NCBI GenBank assembly: GCA_014621425.1
Contig: JAANBB010000084.1
Location: forward strand, 57,079-121,078
Direction: 5' to 3'
Length of the DNA stretch: 64,000 bases
From: Cylindrodendrum hubeiense
Taxonomy: Eukaryota > Ascomycota > Sordariomycetes > Hypocreales > Nectriaceae
This document shows positions 10,895 through 22,792 of the stretch, in pieces. The position numbers were made by a program, and so were the translations under genes. The notes under the pieces are model-generated. The model was not told the origin of the DNA. It searched no databases and saw only the letters and a program-made list of their open reading frames with translations. Within the stretch, counting starts at the first letter, position 1. Every line of letters begins with the position of its first letter.

Positions 10895-11789
10895 AGAACC
10901 AACAGGACGGACCAGGAGGGATCAATATCACCAAGGATACGCCCATAACCTTGAAATAGCGTGTAGTTCTAGACTTATATAGCAGATCGGTTGGTTGTCT
11001 ATCTCTGGCCGCCGTTCATGTACGACTAGGAAGGGTTGGGCAGGTAAAGAGAGCCTGTCTCGGCTAACGACAACTACAAGAGCCAACACGCTGTGAGCCG
11101 TCAGCCAGGACCAAACAAGGAATCCTTCAGCGAGAAGTCCTCGGATCAGCTAAAGTTTGTCCATGCCAACCACCCAAAACACTGCGCCGCACCATATACC
11201 CGTGGACGAATGATGTTGGATCTTCCATTGAGCGATATATTAGCAATCCCAGTGGCTGCAGTCGTTGTCACAACATGTTCTTGATTTTAAAACGCGCCCC
11301 CTTGTAGCGTATGTCCTAATGCTGCTGTCAGATTGGATGAGCACAGGCGAGTGGTTCATTCTATGAATAGAGTGGACCGTTCTCCAGCCCATGGCGTCTT
11401 GCGCGGTTACGGATTTATCATGGTGTTTTGGAGTTTTTATACACTTTCATTACCCAACTGATGATCTGAGATCGTCATTGGAAATACAAACTCATATAGG
11501 TATGGATCAAGCATTTGCAATAATATCCTCAAAGTCGTCCACAGTTTAAACTGCGTCCTTAGAACCAGCCTAGGTAGCCGAGTCATGTCGCTATCCGGGC
11601 CAGCACATTAACGGGGCTTGACGTCATGCGTATATCCACAAGTGCCCCACTAAATGCTCAACTTGCCCCGCGGTGCCCCTCCATGAATTCCCCAGGTCCC
11701 TTAAAGCCAACGCTGTCCCGCTCAACGTATCCAGGGGAAGATCAGCAAAGGTTTTTGTTTGAGCAGTTTGTCAGTACAGTCAATTCAAG
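10895..11789. other. Intergenic region, no gene seen
   Basis: This 895 bp lies between ClpP and the next plus-strand gene. It should hold the ClpP 3' untranslated region and the downstream promoter. No open frame with protein character and no repeat was seen. Confidence 0.5.
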
Positions 11790-13469
11790 ATGGAGTACGA
11801 CACCAAGACGCGTAAGTTGCCCTGCGAAGCTCGAAGACGCGTGGAACTGACGGCGCAAACTCAGCCCAGTCCGTCACCAGCGACCCCAAGTCGTTTGCCA
11901 GCGACTCCGTTCGCAAGCGCTGGCCCGTGATTCTGGTAGGCAATGCAATGTTGATTTTGCTACCTCGGGTGCTAACTGACTAGTAGACTGGTGCCATTGA
12001 CGACGTCTACCGAGCCGTCTCTGCTGCCACCGACCCTGAGGCGCAGGCCGAGGGCAAGAAGATCATCGAGCAGCTCGGTGCCCTCAAATATGAGGTTCAA
12101 CACGATCGCAAGCTCACGTAATAAAATCCACACCCTAGGAGATGGAAGAAAGACTAACATATGCAGTCCCATCCCTAACGATGGCTTCGACGACGAGATC
12201 ACGGCCTACAACAAGGAGGTTGAGGATCTTGGCACCCCCAACTGGTTCGCCGTTCCCTGGCTCTTCTCCGAGTGCTACATGTACAGGTAAATTATTCCTC
12301 TCATGCGCCAGGTGATGTTGCTAAGGCTTCAAATTAGACGCATCAGCACCTTCTTCGTCCTAACTAAGCACTGGAAGAACTACGACATGTTCGCCCGCCA
12401 GAAGATGGATACATTCCGATCGTCGCGACCGGCCGTCCTCGAGCTTGCTAGCAAGTACAAGCAAATGATTCAACAACTTCGTGCAGACAAGGAGTCCACT
12501 CACAACCCTGAGGCTGAGAGGCTTCTGTTCACCGAGATGTTCGAGATCTGCCTATGGGGCAACGCGACCGACCTCTCCCTCCTCACGAACTTGACCTACG
12601 AGGACATCCAGAAGCTTCAGGGCGCCGAGGCCCGTAAGGCGGCTGAGAAGAACATCCTCGTCAACCACCTTCCCCGTGCCTATGAGATCCTCAAGAAGGC
12701 CCAGGCTGAGGGCAAGAAAGAGCGTCGTGTTGACATTGTCCTCGACAATGCTGGCTTCGAGCTCTATGTTGACCTGATCCTGGCAGGCTACTTGCTTTCT
12801 TCCGGCCTCGCTACCCACATTGTGCTGCGACCCAAGTCCATCCCCTGGTTTGTCTCCGACGTCCTCCCCAGCGACTTTGCCGCTCTCCTCGGCGCCGTCG
12901 CCAACCCTCGGGCCCTGTATGAGACCGCCTCAGATGATGAGAAGCTCCAGGACAAGGAGCCTGAGCCTCTGTCTGAGAGCGCCGAGCAGGACCTTCAGTT
13001 CCTGTTCCAGGAGTGGGCTGGATTCCACGCTGAGGGCCAGATGATCCTCCGTCCCAACCGATACTGGACTGCTGGCGGCAGCTTCTGGCGACTGCCCCAC
13101 GAGAACCCCGAACTACTCGAGGAGATTAAGCCCGCGGAGCTTGTCATCTTTAAGGGTGACTTGAACTACCGAAAGCTCACTGGCGATGTAAGTCGATCAT
13201 GATATGTCATGGAAGTACCACATACTAACTGGTGACAGGCATGGTGGGATCCTACTACCCCTTTCAGTGAGGCTCTAGGCCCCATGGGTCCCTCTTCCGG
13301 CGTCAATGTCCTGTCTCTGCGAACATGCAAGGCCGACGTTGTTGTCGGTCTCCCTGCTGGCAAGGATGAGGAGCTCAGGGCTGCTGAGGGCGGCGGCGGC
13401 GACAGCGGACAGCGACGATGGGCTTGGCACGGCAAGTGGGCCGTGGTTTGCCTGTCGGAGGGACATTAA
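11790..13469 (+). CDS. Damage-control phosphatase of the ARMT1/DUF89 family
   Basis: Metal-dependent phosphatase of family PF01937 (yeast YMR027W, human ARMT1), thought to remove harmful sugar-phosphate by-products such as fructose-1-phosphate. There are six exons: 11790-11811, 11865-11935, 11987-12117, 12167-12286, 12338-13187 and 13239-13469, giving 474 residues. Every junction keeps the frame. The family signature DNAGFELYVDL is present at mid-protein (its Asp and Asn bind metal in the family), as are TNLTYEDIQ and the late GDLNYRKLTGD motif. The N-terminal helical part contains the usual RWPVILTGAIDDVYRAV. The C-terminus is Gly-rich (EGGGGDSGQRRW) before WAVVCLSEGH. An annotation starting in the big fifth exon would miss about 115 residues. 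Confidence 0.92.
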
Positions 13470-13844
13470 AATTCTTTCATGATCTGGATGGTTTAATTTG
13501 GTTGATGGTATGAATAGAAGTCGGGATAGACTCGTACCCATAGAAGGGTACGTATAGAGGGGCATAGATGGCGCTTCGTCTAAAACACTTGTGGTTGGCC
13601 ACCTCGCACTTCGGCTACACTGTGCCCCACATTTGGATTCACATCCATGTTCAGCTCCTGAAGACCGACCATCTAACACCCCTGATTTGCGGACATACGG
13701 CTGACTCGGGATTTTTGATGTCAGCCTGCAGGCATGGAGATCGGCTAATTTAATACTTTAAGACCGGGCGTGGCGCGAGCCAACGGCCACCAACTTGAAC
13801 ACTTTCGTCTTTACAACTAATTTCTTCTAGATGCCATCACCATC
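13470..13844. other. Short intergenic region
   Basis: This 375 bp separates two plus-strand genes and should hold a 3' end and a promoter. Nothing further can be supported. Confidence 0.4.
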
Positions 13845-15045
13845 ATGGGAGTCCTCTTCTCACGCCCAAGCGATTCGTTCCCTGCGGGGGCTTATGGTGC
13901 CGGTGACACATCGTCCATCAACGGCTCCATCATCGCCCCGTATCTCGGTGACAACACTGGCCTGTATGGAGATATCCCCACCAAGGAGCTACCGCCGATC
14001 CCTTTCGAGTGGATCATATCCCCGTCCGAGATCAAAGACACATGCCCGAGCAGCTCACAGATCCTCACGGCTTTCGCCGTTACCGAGGCCGTCATTGTAA
14101 TACTCACATCTGTGGCCGCATACCGCCCGGTTGTCCATTTCCTCTCCCGCGGCATGCTCGGACGCCGAATCAAACGCTCAATAGCACTAACCTGGACTGC
14201 CGTCTTCGCGTGCCAGCTCCTGGCCAACGCCGCCATTGCCGGCATGGTTGGAAACACACCTGGCTATGGCGGTCTCAACATGCTACACATCTTCACCGTG
14301 TACATGGCACGACCGCGGTTCCACTTGGTTGTCCTGGGCATGCTGAGGAGTCTCGTTGGCGTGAAGCGGAGCCGAGCTTTCGACAAGACGACAATCATCA
14401 ATACGAAACGCGACAGGCGTGTCGAATTCCCGTACACCGATGCCTTCATCACCACGGCCGTCTCCGAAATGCTGCTGCTCATCATCGCCGCCATATTCAC
14501 CAGCGTGACGTGGCATCGTGTGCCCTCAGACTCGAAAGCACGCGAGTACACGTCCGACATGGTCAGCTTCGTGTCCAGCTCGCCAGCTGTGATGCTCTTG
14601 TGTGTCGTGGCATTCGTGCCCATCAACAGGCGGTATGGCGATGCCTTCCCTATAGAGGGCCGCCGCTACGAGACAGGGCGACACTGGGGCGCCACGGTGG
14701 CGCCTGACGGAACTGCAACATTGCATGTCAAGGAGGCGGTACCGACGAGCGTCAAGGTGAAGAGGATTGTGAGCGCGGCAGCATCGGCCGTTTTGATGGG
14801 ATTTGTGACCTTGGTGCAGTGGTCTTACTGGGCCAAATTCTTGACGATGCCTGGCGTACTGTAAGTGTTGCATGAATGGTAATGGCTGTAGGCTAACATG
14901 ACCCTAGGTTTTGTCCACCGAAGTTGATCCAGTCTGGAGTGATCTGGGTCATCTTTACCCTGATGGGTGAGTTATCCACGCATGCTCCGAGTTATCATCC
15001 AAGTCGCTAATGTGTTCAGGAACCTTGGCTGGAGCTGCTTCGTAG
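13845..15045 (+). CDS. Polytopic membrane protein of unknown function
   Basis: Not recognised as a characterised family. Exons are 13845-14860, 14908-14966 and 15020-15045, giving 366 residues. Introns of 47 and 53 bp use gtaagt/ctag and gtgagt/tcag. After a soluble N-terminus of about 65 residues there are roughly six or seven hydrophobic segments, at about 75-97, 108-130, 145-160, 205-225, 240-262, 305-328 and 342-364. The last one is completed only by exons 2 and 3 (LIQSGVIWVIFTLMGTLAGAAS, the end of the protein). Loops between segments are basic (GRRIKRS, KRDRRVEF). There are no transporter signatures or catalytic motifs. It resembles the many fungus-specific integral membrane proteins without known role. 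A different-frame ATG lies 14 bp upstream. Confidence 0.8.
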
Positions 15046-15668
15046 TTAGAAGGGACGATACCCGTGAATTAACAATGCCCAACAATTGATGGGATTATAA
15101 AAGAACACGCACCATCAAAGTCCATGGAAATTGGGATGCTACAATGACGTGTCATCGCACATGTGGAAAATTCGGTCATTGATTCACCCTGTGAACCTCT
15201 CGGATTTTCTAACTCAGATTTGTCCGCAATTCTCCCCTTATCTCCGTCGAGAGCACTTCGGCTAGTTAATTGAAGCGCTTTTGTCCCTTCACTCATAGTT
15301 TTACATCAATGTAGTATATTGAGGATGAAGCTGTGATCGACAATCGCTATGACATGAGCTGAGACCGAAATCACCGAGCATAAATATTTGGGTCATCTCT
15401 AACAGTTGTACGAGATGAAACATGGCCAGCCATATTCTTGCCTTGGATTTTGCATCGCAGTTGAGTGATCTGGCGTGTTCCACAAACTGATCGCATGTCT
15501 TAACCTGTGGCGACTCAATGAGTATCTCGATTTCCGAACCTGAATCCTAGCTAGATGCGTATAAAGACAAGCCCGGGTCTTGTCATATTTTCAAACTCAA
15601 TCATATGTCTCAATTAGTTACGCCTCTTATTCGTTCCAAATCCCACAAGTTATTTTTAACACAAAGCA
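15046..15668. other. Intergenic region, no gene seen
   Basis: This 623 bp AT-rich stretch lies between the membrane protein and the O-methyltransferase, presumably a 3' end and a promoter. No open frame of interest was seen. Confidence 0.4.
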
Positions 15669-17025
15669 ATGTCTGTCAACAAAGGCCAACTTCTGACTCT
15701 CTCTGGGCGTCTGACGGCGGCGATTAATACCCTCCCCACTCTCAATCATAGAGAGGGAGGTGTCGCCAATCGCCGAGCTATCATTGCTCTGGCACAGGAA
15801 ATTCTCCACAAAGCCACCCTGCCCGAGGAAGAATGGCTCGGAGACGTTGCGCTGCTTTGCACCATGACAGCCTCTCGCCTATTTCTCAAGTGGGGAGCGT
15901 TTGATGGGATCCCTACCAAGGGTGCGGTAGCATACGACTCCCTAGCCGAGAAACTGAAGGTCGATGCAAGTCTGTTTCGTGAGTTTCCCTAGATGCTAAT
16001 AATAGAAACCATATATTCTAATTGATGCAAATAGGCCGAGTTGGTGCAATGCTCGTGGCTTCGAAAGTGCTTCGCCAGCTTGGTGACGATCACCTCGCTC
16101 ACACGCCCAGGTCCTTGATCTACGCAAATTCGGCTCCCCACAGCTTCCTTGCTCGAATGTTGTAAGTTATTGGTACCCCATTGAATAATATGGACTACAT
16201 CTCTCACATATTCAGCTTCGATGAGACGCTCAAGTCTTGTGTTTTCATGCCGGACTATTTTGACAAGTACCACGAGGAACCCAATGGTCCAGTCGGCTGT
16301 CCGTATACCTTCGCCGAAGGAAATTCTGATAAGTCTGTATGGGAAATCATGGATGATGATCCTGAGCGCATGCGAGTTTTCATGGAAGCCATGAATACAG
16401 TTGAGTCCCAGATGCCTGCAACGGGCATGTATGACTTTGGATGGGTCAAGGGTGAAGTTGCGAAGAAGACTAAGAGGATGCTGTTTGTAGATGTAGGTGG
16501 CAGCAAAGGCCATTCATTGGAGGCCGTTTGCGCCGCCAATGAGTGGCTTCCAAGGGAGAGGTGTGTGCTTCAAGACAGGGAAGTAGTCATTGAGGAGGTA
16601 CTGGCCTCGAGCAATCCCGGACTTCAAAGAGTCAAGTTAATGTCCCACAACTTCAACGACGAACAGCCCATCAAAGGTATGAGCCTTTCTTCTCGTGGCC
16701 AATATGAGCTAATAATACAGGTGCCTTGATCTATCACCTCCGTCGCTGCCTTCATGACTACGGTGACGAGATCGGCATTAATATTCTTCGCCACATTTCT
16801 GGCGCCATGGCCCCCGACAGTCGTCTGCTTATCGTGGAACAAGTGGTTGATGTCCTACCGTCACCAATGGACACCCACTTTGACTTTGTCATGATGACAA
16901 TTGGGGGCAAGGAGCGAAATGCGAAGCAGTTTGAGAAAATGGCTAAGGAGGCTGGGCTAAGAATCCTGGAGATTCACAAGAAGTCGGACACGCCTATTTC
17001 AGTGATCGAATGTGCCAAGGAATGA
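15669..17025 (+). CDS. SAM-dependent O-methyltransferase (PF00891 type)
   Basis: Predicted 400-residue methyltransferase of the plant/fungal COMT class, which methylates hydroxyl groups on aromatic secondary metabolites. Exons are 15669-15978, 16035-16161, 16216-16676 and 16721-17025, and all junctions keep the frame. A helical dimerisation region fills the first third. The SAM-binding glycine motif FVDVGGSKGHSLEA lies at about 236-249, and the likely catalytic His at about residue 310 (RRCLHDYGDE). MAPDSRLLIVEQVV and a closing VIECAKE strand complete the fold. No polyketide synthase or other clear pathway gene is adjacent. The neighbours are a membrane protein and a convergent mucin-like gene, so the substrate cannot be inferred. 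Confidence 0.9.
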
Positions 17026-17283
17026 CTGGTTTAGTTACTCAAATTTAGAGGCTGCACTTCCAACAAGTCTAGTACTCTTATTCCACATCAGATACACAAG
17101 AAATTGAATTGTTCGTTTTCTATCAAGATTATCTGAGATCATTGAATGCCTTGTCGGTGTTACATGTTGGTGTTCTGACCTATTCATCTCACAAAAACGT
17201 CAAATATTTAAATACAAAGGAGTGTCAAGAATAAGATGTGCGCTATAGCCGTTTTTACCGTCCATCTAGCTGATTGTGCTCAA

Positions 17284-19609
17284 TTAAAAAACAAGTCCCC
17301 AGCGTTTGCGTCCGTACGAAGGCGGTGGTCCATACGATGGGGGCTCATAAGAAGGTGGCTCTTCAGTTGAAACGGCGGTGGAGCTCGTTGCCGCGGAGCT
17401 ACCTTTGCTCGTGGTAACAAATGTGGTCAACTGGGAGGAAGGGGTAGAGGAAGGACTAGCAGCGGCGGCGCTGGATGAGAAAATGATTGTAGACGTAGGC
17501 CATTCATCAGTGGTGGTTGCTTCGGCTGTCGTGGATGTGCTTTCGAAGTTGTAGCCTCCTCCACTGGAGGTAGTCAACCGAGAGTCCCCTGAGGTAGCTG
17601 TGGTGTTGGAATTTGGGAAGCTGGGGGTTGGGATGCCTGAACCTGGGGTGCTAGAACTCAGGACTGTGTATTGTTCGCTTGAGGATGAATCAACGAAGCC
17701 AGTGGATTGGGCACTGCTAGATTCATTTGTCTCAATACCCGAAGTTGACTGTCCTGAATCAGTCCGAGACGTTGTTCCCGATGGCCCTTCAGAGCCAGGG
17801 GTTGTGTCCGTATTAGTATAGGTTGAGGACCATGGAGTGGTAACGCCAGGAGTACTAGTTATCAGAGTGGGAGTAGAGGCACTCTGGCTGCTGTATGCTG
17901 TGCCCCATGAAGACGTCCGGGTAAAGGTACCAGACGTAGCCGAAGACCCCGTGCTTTCAACGGGGGTGTTGGTTGTGATAGTTGAGTTGGAAAAGCTGTA
18001 AGAGTAAGAACCAGATGATGGCCGGATTGGTGTGTTGGTCGACAGAGTTGTTTCCATGCTCTGGGTCTGAGATGTAACTGACTGAGAAGATCCAACGCCA
18101 TCAGATGAAGAAGCCTCGTTGGGGCTGGTTGAGGAAGACTCATTGGGTACTTGAGTTGAGGAGGTGGGACCAGTTGACGAAGGGCCATTAGTGTCGGTGG
18201 TGCCAGAAAACACAGACGTCTCAGTCACCGAGGTAGAGAGCCCTCCGGTACTAGAAGGGACACCCCTGGAAAACTCTCCAGAGCTCGTTTCGTAGATGGA
18301 GCTGGCTGTATCAGTCCCATCTGTGGCGGTAGTCTCCGTGATAGAGGTGATATCTGTAAGTGTCTCGGTGGCGCTCACACCTGGCTGGGTGTAGGGGGTG
18401 CTTGTGGATGAGGAAACCGCCGCAGCAGATGATGTGTTGAGAAACTGAGTCAGACTGCTACTGATAAGAGTGAGAGGGGTGGATTCAGTGCTCTCGGTAT
18501 TTGCAGTGCTAGGGTATGGATTCGATGACGTTGTTGCATTCGTGAACCCAGTGAAGGCGCTCCTTGAGGGAGTTACTTCGTCGGTAGGAGTCGAACTCTG
18601 AGATGCGCCGGTGGTGGTCTCATTGCCAGTTTGAGTTTGGGTGGTAGAGCACCCGATGTTATCCGTACAAGTGGAAGACACAACACCGCTTGTACCAGCT
18701 GAAGTAGATCCTGGCGATCCAGCTGAGGCGCTAGTACCATTCTGCGAGCCTGTCGTGGTCGGCGTCTGGATTGAATGGGATGTCGAGGTTGTGGTTCCCG
18801 GAGCAAACGATGACCCACTGCTGTTGGAAAACAGTACCGAAGAGGTAGAGAGATCTGAGTAAGACGGCCCAGAAGTCTTGGTCTCAGAAGCAGTGGCAGT
18901 GGTTGATCCAAAAACCAGGGTGGAGGAGGTAGTCTCCAATCTGATGTAGGACGAACCAGGAGACGAAGTGTTTCCAGGAAGAGCACTGGAGCTGAAACTA
19001 GGAATCACGGATGGCATTGTTTCCATGTCGGTAACAGTTAGGGTAGGCTGGGTGGCGCTGCTGGAAACACAGTCGTAAGGACCTGTGCAAGTAGAATTGG
19101 AGAAAGGGTAAGACGTGGTGCTTGGGAAGTAGCTGGAGTTTGCCGATGGAGTAAACGAAGCCGAGAAGTGGGAAGTCAGAGATGGTTCAAACCCAGTCGA
19201 GTGCGTGGATGGTAACTCCAGGACAGTGGTTGTAGTGTTACCAAATGGAGCGGTGGCTTCAGTTGAGACCGAATACTCTGATGAGATAGATGTCTGGGTT
19301 GTCAATGTCTCGAAATCAATGCCGCCACCCTCAGAGGTAGTGCCCGTGGATCGAGAGGCCGGAATGGAAGAGCCGCTGCTCGCTTGAGCAGACGTCCCAG
19401 TTGAAGAACCAGCAGTTTCAGTCCACGTACACTCCGAGACGATGGAGTAGCATTCGGACGCGCATTCGGTGACTGTCTCCGTGACAGTGACAGTCTGGGC
19501 ACGAACGAAGACCGCCCTGGATCAATAGTCAGCCACTGTTACCAAGACAATATCAGACAAGAGCTTACCCGAGCCCGAGCAGGGCGAAGCGAGTGACAAT
19601 GCACACCAT
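17284..19609 (-). CDS. Mucin-like Ser/Thr-rich secreted or cell-wall protein
   Basis: Exon 1 is 19609-19569 and exon 2 is 19516-17284, giving 757 residues. The 52 bp intron (gtaagc...tccag) joins two halves of a signal peptide, MVCIVTRFALLGLGAVFVRAQ, followed by TVTVTETVTECASECYSIVSEC. That is a TVT motif plus four Cys. The rest is almost entirely Ser, Thr, Gly, Pro and Asn without true tandem repeats, apart from a single CTGPYDC and CTDNIGC. Such regions are heavily O-mannosylated in fungi. The C-terminus is unusual: PPSYEPPSYGPPPSYGRKRWGLVF, with YEPP/YGPP repeats and a dibasic GRKRW. No GPI-anchor signal or membrane segment is apparent there. A start at 19305 would omit the signal peptide. 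Confidence 0.85.
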
Positions 19610-21368
19610 GGTGGCGAGGAGGTGGGAGCTTAGCGACGGTAGAAGATGTAACAAAGAGCTGAAGGAATAAAACGAGCGACAAGTGAACCAACGTTCTCGG
19701 GTGTCCTAGTCTCACTGGCTGATGGCTTTCATCCACCAGCCCAACTCATCCTCTTTATACCACCATCGAAGGCCTTGGTCTGCCAGTCGTACAACCTCGA
19801 CCAAGTCTGGTATCCAAGTATCGTTTCTCCCATACTGCATGCTCCCGTCGTACTAACGGCTGCAGGCGAGGATGTCGGGTCAACATGGGCCGGTGTGGAG
19901 TCCGCCTCGTATATCAAACGCAATCGAGTGTTTGCATGTTGCTCAAGGATCGATCTGCGCCCTCGCGAAATCTCGTTTGATGCCGCCACAACGGCACGGC
20001 GGCCCAAGCTGACGAGTCCATAGCAAACCGCGGCAAGGCTACATGACCCAGTGCGAACTTTTTAGCGTAAATGGGGTCTATTTATGGTAAGCGGGTTAGA
20101 ATTCGGGACGAGACCAAATATCTGGCGAAGCCCCTCCTTCTCATCTTTTCATAGCTCGGGGTTTGGGCTTTCCGCGGTTTTGTCACATGCTTTCTGTGTA
20201 GATCAAGCTCCTGACTCACATCTCGGCCAAACATTCTTAATGAGATTCATACGCCTGGGCGTCTAGATTTAGTTGCATTTGGTAATGTCGGCGATGAATA
20301 TGGCCGTCTGTGCCGGTCCGTGATTTCATCCTGCCCAACGCAAAGGACCTTTGTTTCCTAAATATGTTTGGACCACGAGACAAACATGGGTCCTGCAATA
20401 TGGAAGCTTGAGTTCAGGCACAGTGTGTCGTGTATCACAACTCTAGCGGATTCAAACCGTCGTGGTGGGAAAGCGTCTCGCAACCACGAGACGACAGTAC
20501 ACAGAGGAGCATTTGCCACGCATTCTAAGATATCCCCTGGTATCTGATAGAGGATCTAGACACTGTGTAAGCGTGCAAGAGCTGTTGTGCCTGCAGTCAA
20601 CGCATATGCATATACCCGTTCGGGTTTTCAGCTCATGGCGGGAACGTTTCACAATCACTCAGCCCATCGCGTTGCAGAAATAGTGCTCTGCGCATCTGAT
20701 AGGCAATATTAGAGTTGCACAGAGTCCGCCCCCTGGTCTATTTACAAATCAGAGTAGGACAGGGCTTGACCGCAATCCGTCTTGGCTCGGCCCTGCCCAG
20801 GCGATGACATGTCTAGATGGCTTGGCAAGCCTGGGGCAGTAATCTTGCAGGTTGGAAATCTCGTAAAACTGTATCATTCCCGATGGCTGCTGATGAAAGG
20901 GCTAACCTCCCGTCGGAAGATGCGTATCCGATCGGAACGTACGCGGGAAGACGTGTACGGGAGGGTTGGAGAGTGGCGAGTTTCACCCTTCCGCAGGAGG
21001 AGTGAGTCGGCCATGATGAAATCAAACGAGAAATTAAGAATAGATTAAAGTGGTTGTACTTTCACTGTGGTGGTCGAGAAACGCGGCGGCGCGGAGCAAC
21101 ACGAGTGGCGGCCTTCAATCTGGCCCTGACGATATCCGTTGTGCAAATCTGACACTGGCCGCAAGCTGGCAACTAGCCGAGACTGGCTGGTTTTAGACTG
21201 TGGTGATGAAATTGGGGTAGTCTATGGTGGAGCTTGTACCCGTGTCACGGTTTGTAGACATTCATCGCATCAGACCTGGCCATCAGGACACATGCTGTCG
21301 AGCGACTTTGTTCATCAATTCCATGTATTTTTCATTTCTCATCTATTTTATCTCATATCCCAGAACCC
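19610..21368. other. Gene-free stretch between mucin-like gene and superoxide dismutase
   Basis: About 1.76 kb with only short, protein-unlike open frames on both strands. It includes the promoter of the mucin-like gene and the 3' side of the superoxide dismutase gene. No RNA gene, repeat or mobile element was recognised. Confidence 0.5.
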
Positions 21369-22172
21369 TTAGATTGAGGCGCGGAGGATCTTGAAGGCAT
21401 CCTCACGGGTGCCAATGAAGCGGGCCTCGGCAGTCTTCCAGTTGATGACGTTCCAGATGTTGTCGATGTACGCGGCCTTGCCGTTGAGGTACTGTGATTT
21501 ATCGGTCAGCAAACGGCCTGACGTGCCGTGTGAAACGGAATGGCATGCGTATTCCCGCGACTCACCTGCAGGTAGTAGGCATGCTCCCACATGTCGATGC
21601 CGAAGATGGGCACCTCGCCTCCCACAACGGGGTCTTGGTCCTTGGTCGTCACAATGCGCAGACCCTGGGAATCCTTGACCAGCCAGCCCCAGCCGCTACC
21701 CTGCAGCCCGAGGAGGGTCTTGGTGATGGCGGCCTGGAAGCCCTCGAGACTGCCCCATGTCTTGGCGACCTCGGCCATCAGGGTAGGCGCGCTCTCGGGC
21801 TTCGCGTCCGGGGAGCTAGCAGGGGTCAGGTTCTCCCAGAAGAGGGAGTGGTTGATGTGGCCGCCTCCATTGAACTTGATGGCGCTCTGGAGGGCGATCT
21901 GGCCGGCAATGTCGTTGGAGGACGTGGCCGAGGCGTACGTCTTGAGGGCGTTGTTGAGGTTGGTGACGTAAGCCTGGTGGTGCTTACCGTGATGGAGCTC
22001 CATGATCTGTCCAGAGATGCTGGGCTCCAGAGCCTGAGTGTGTCAGTACTGAGTAAGATCTGGCGTTTTGCTCATCCAGAGGACGGCGAACGCGCGGGGA
22101 GGCGGGTGGTGGTGAGGAACCTACGTTGTAGGCGTACGGCAACGCCGGGAGGTTGTAGGCGCCAACAGACAT
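21369..22172 (-). CDS. Fe/Mn superoxide dismutase, apparently cytosolic form
   Basis: Dismutates superoxide to hydrogen peroxide and oxygen. Exons are 22172-22125, 22033-21566 and 21491-21369, giving 212 residues. Introns are 91 and 74 bp and fall in phase 0. The metal site is complete: His of MELHHGKHHQAYV, His of GGHINHSLFW, and Asp and His of DMWEHAYYLQYL. The GLQGSGWGWLV segment carries the Gln typical of manganese enzymes. The protein begins MSVGAYNLPALPYAYN without a mitochondrial presequence, as in fungal cytosolic Mn enzymes. An upstream in-frame ATG at 22289 would add 39 residues with a hydrophobic start (MKLLPLLSLFPVCIFAS), which could be a signal peptide. The CACC context at 22172 favours the shorter form. 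Confidence 0.94.
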
Positions 22173-22792
22173 GGTGGTGAGGTGAAGGTCTTGTGGATTA
22201 GGAGAATCGTCGGAATTCCAAGCCAAGTCTGGATTTGTCGAAGCAAAGATGCAGACGGGGAACAGCGAGAGGAGGGGCAGCAGCTTCATGATATGTAGGG
22301 AGCATGGAGAGGAGCATGAGAGAAGCACGGTCGGGAAATCTGCCGAGAGTCCGATCCCGCAGATATCCCCCGCGGATTGCGTCAGAGCAAACCGCCATTA
22401 CCAATACGAGCCCCGCTTACTACTACAGATCTGTATTGAACAATGCGTCTGATGGGATATTCCGGATGCACTCGGTACGTATCGAAACGAGCGCCTTTCA
22501 CGATTCCACCTCAAACTTGCTCATCAGGGTTTCCCAATCGGGCGGCGCTAGTAGGCACCACGTATCGTGATTGGGCCTCTCAACATCTGCGCAAGTTGTC
22601 CAAAGCCACGGCCAGGCCATGAAACTCTGAGACGATTCAGGTCTAGGGAGCGCGTGATGATGGCCATGGCCATAGTCTTGACCTACAATGCTCTCACTAT
22701 AAGATACGGCACCCAGGAGCTTTGTCGTTCCTGTCTTGCTCATCTCTCTTCAGCACTCCACTCCTAAGACATTTCATCACACCTCAGTCAAT
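22173..22792. promoter_or_regulatory. Divergent promoter region, superoxide dismutase and small unknown gene
   Basis: This 620 bp lies between two divergent start codons. It also contains the possible upstream start of the dismutase (22289, minus strand). No other feature can be supported. Confidence 0.35.

Noticed and set aside
13831..17025. Possible secondary-metabolite cluster (membrane protein, O-methyltransferase, regulator, dehydrogenase, transporter)
   Set aside because: No backbone synthase is present, and core genes such as the superoxide dismutase and a T5orf172 protein are interspersed.
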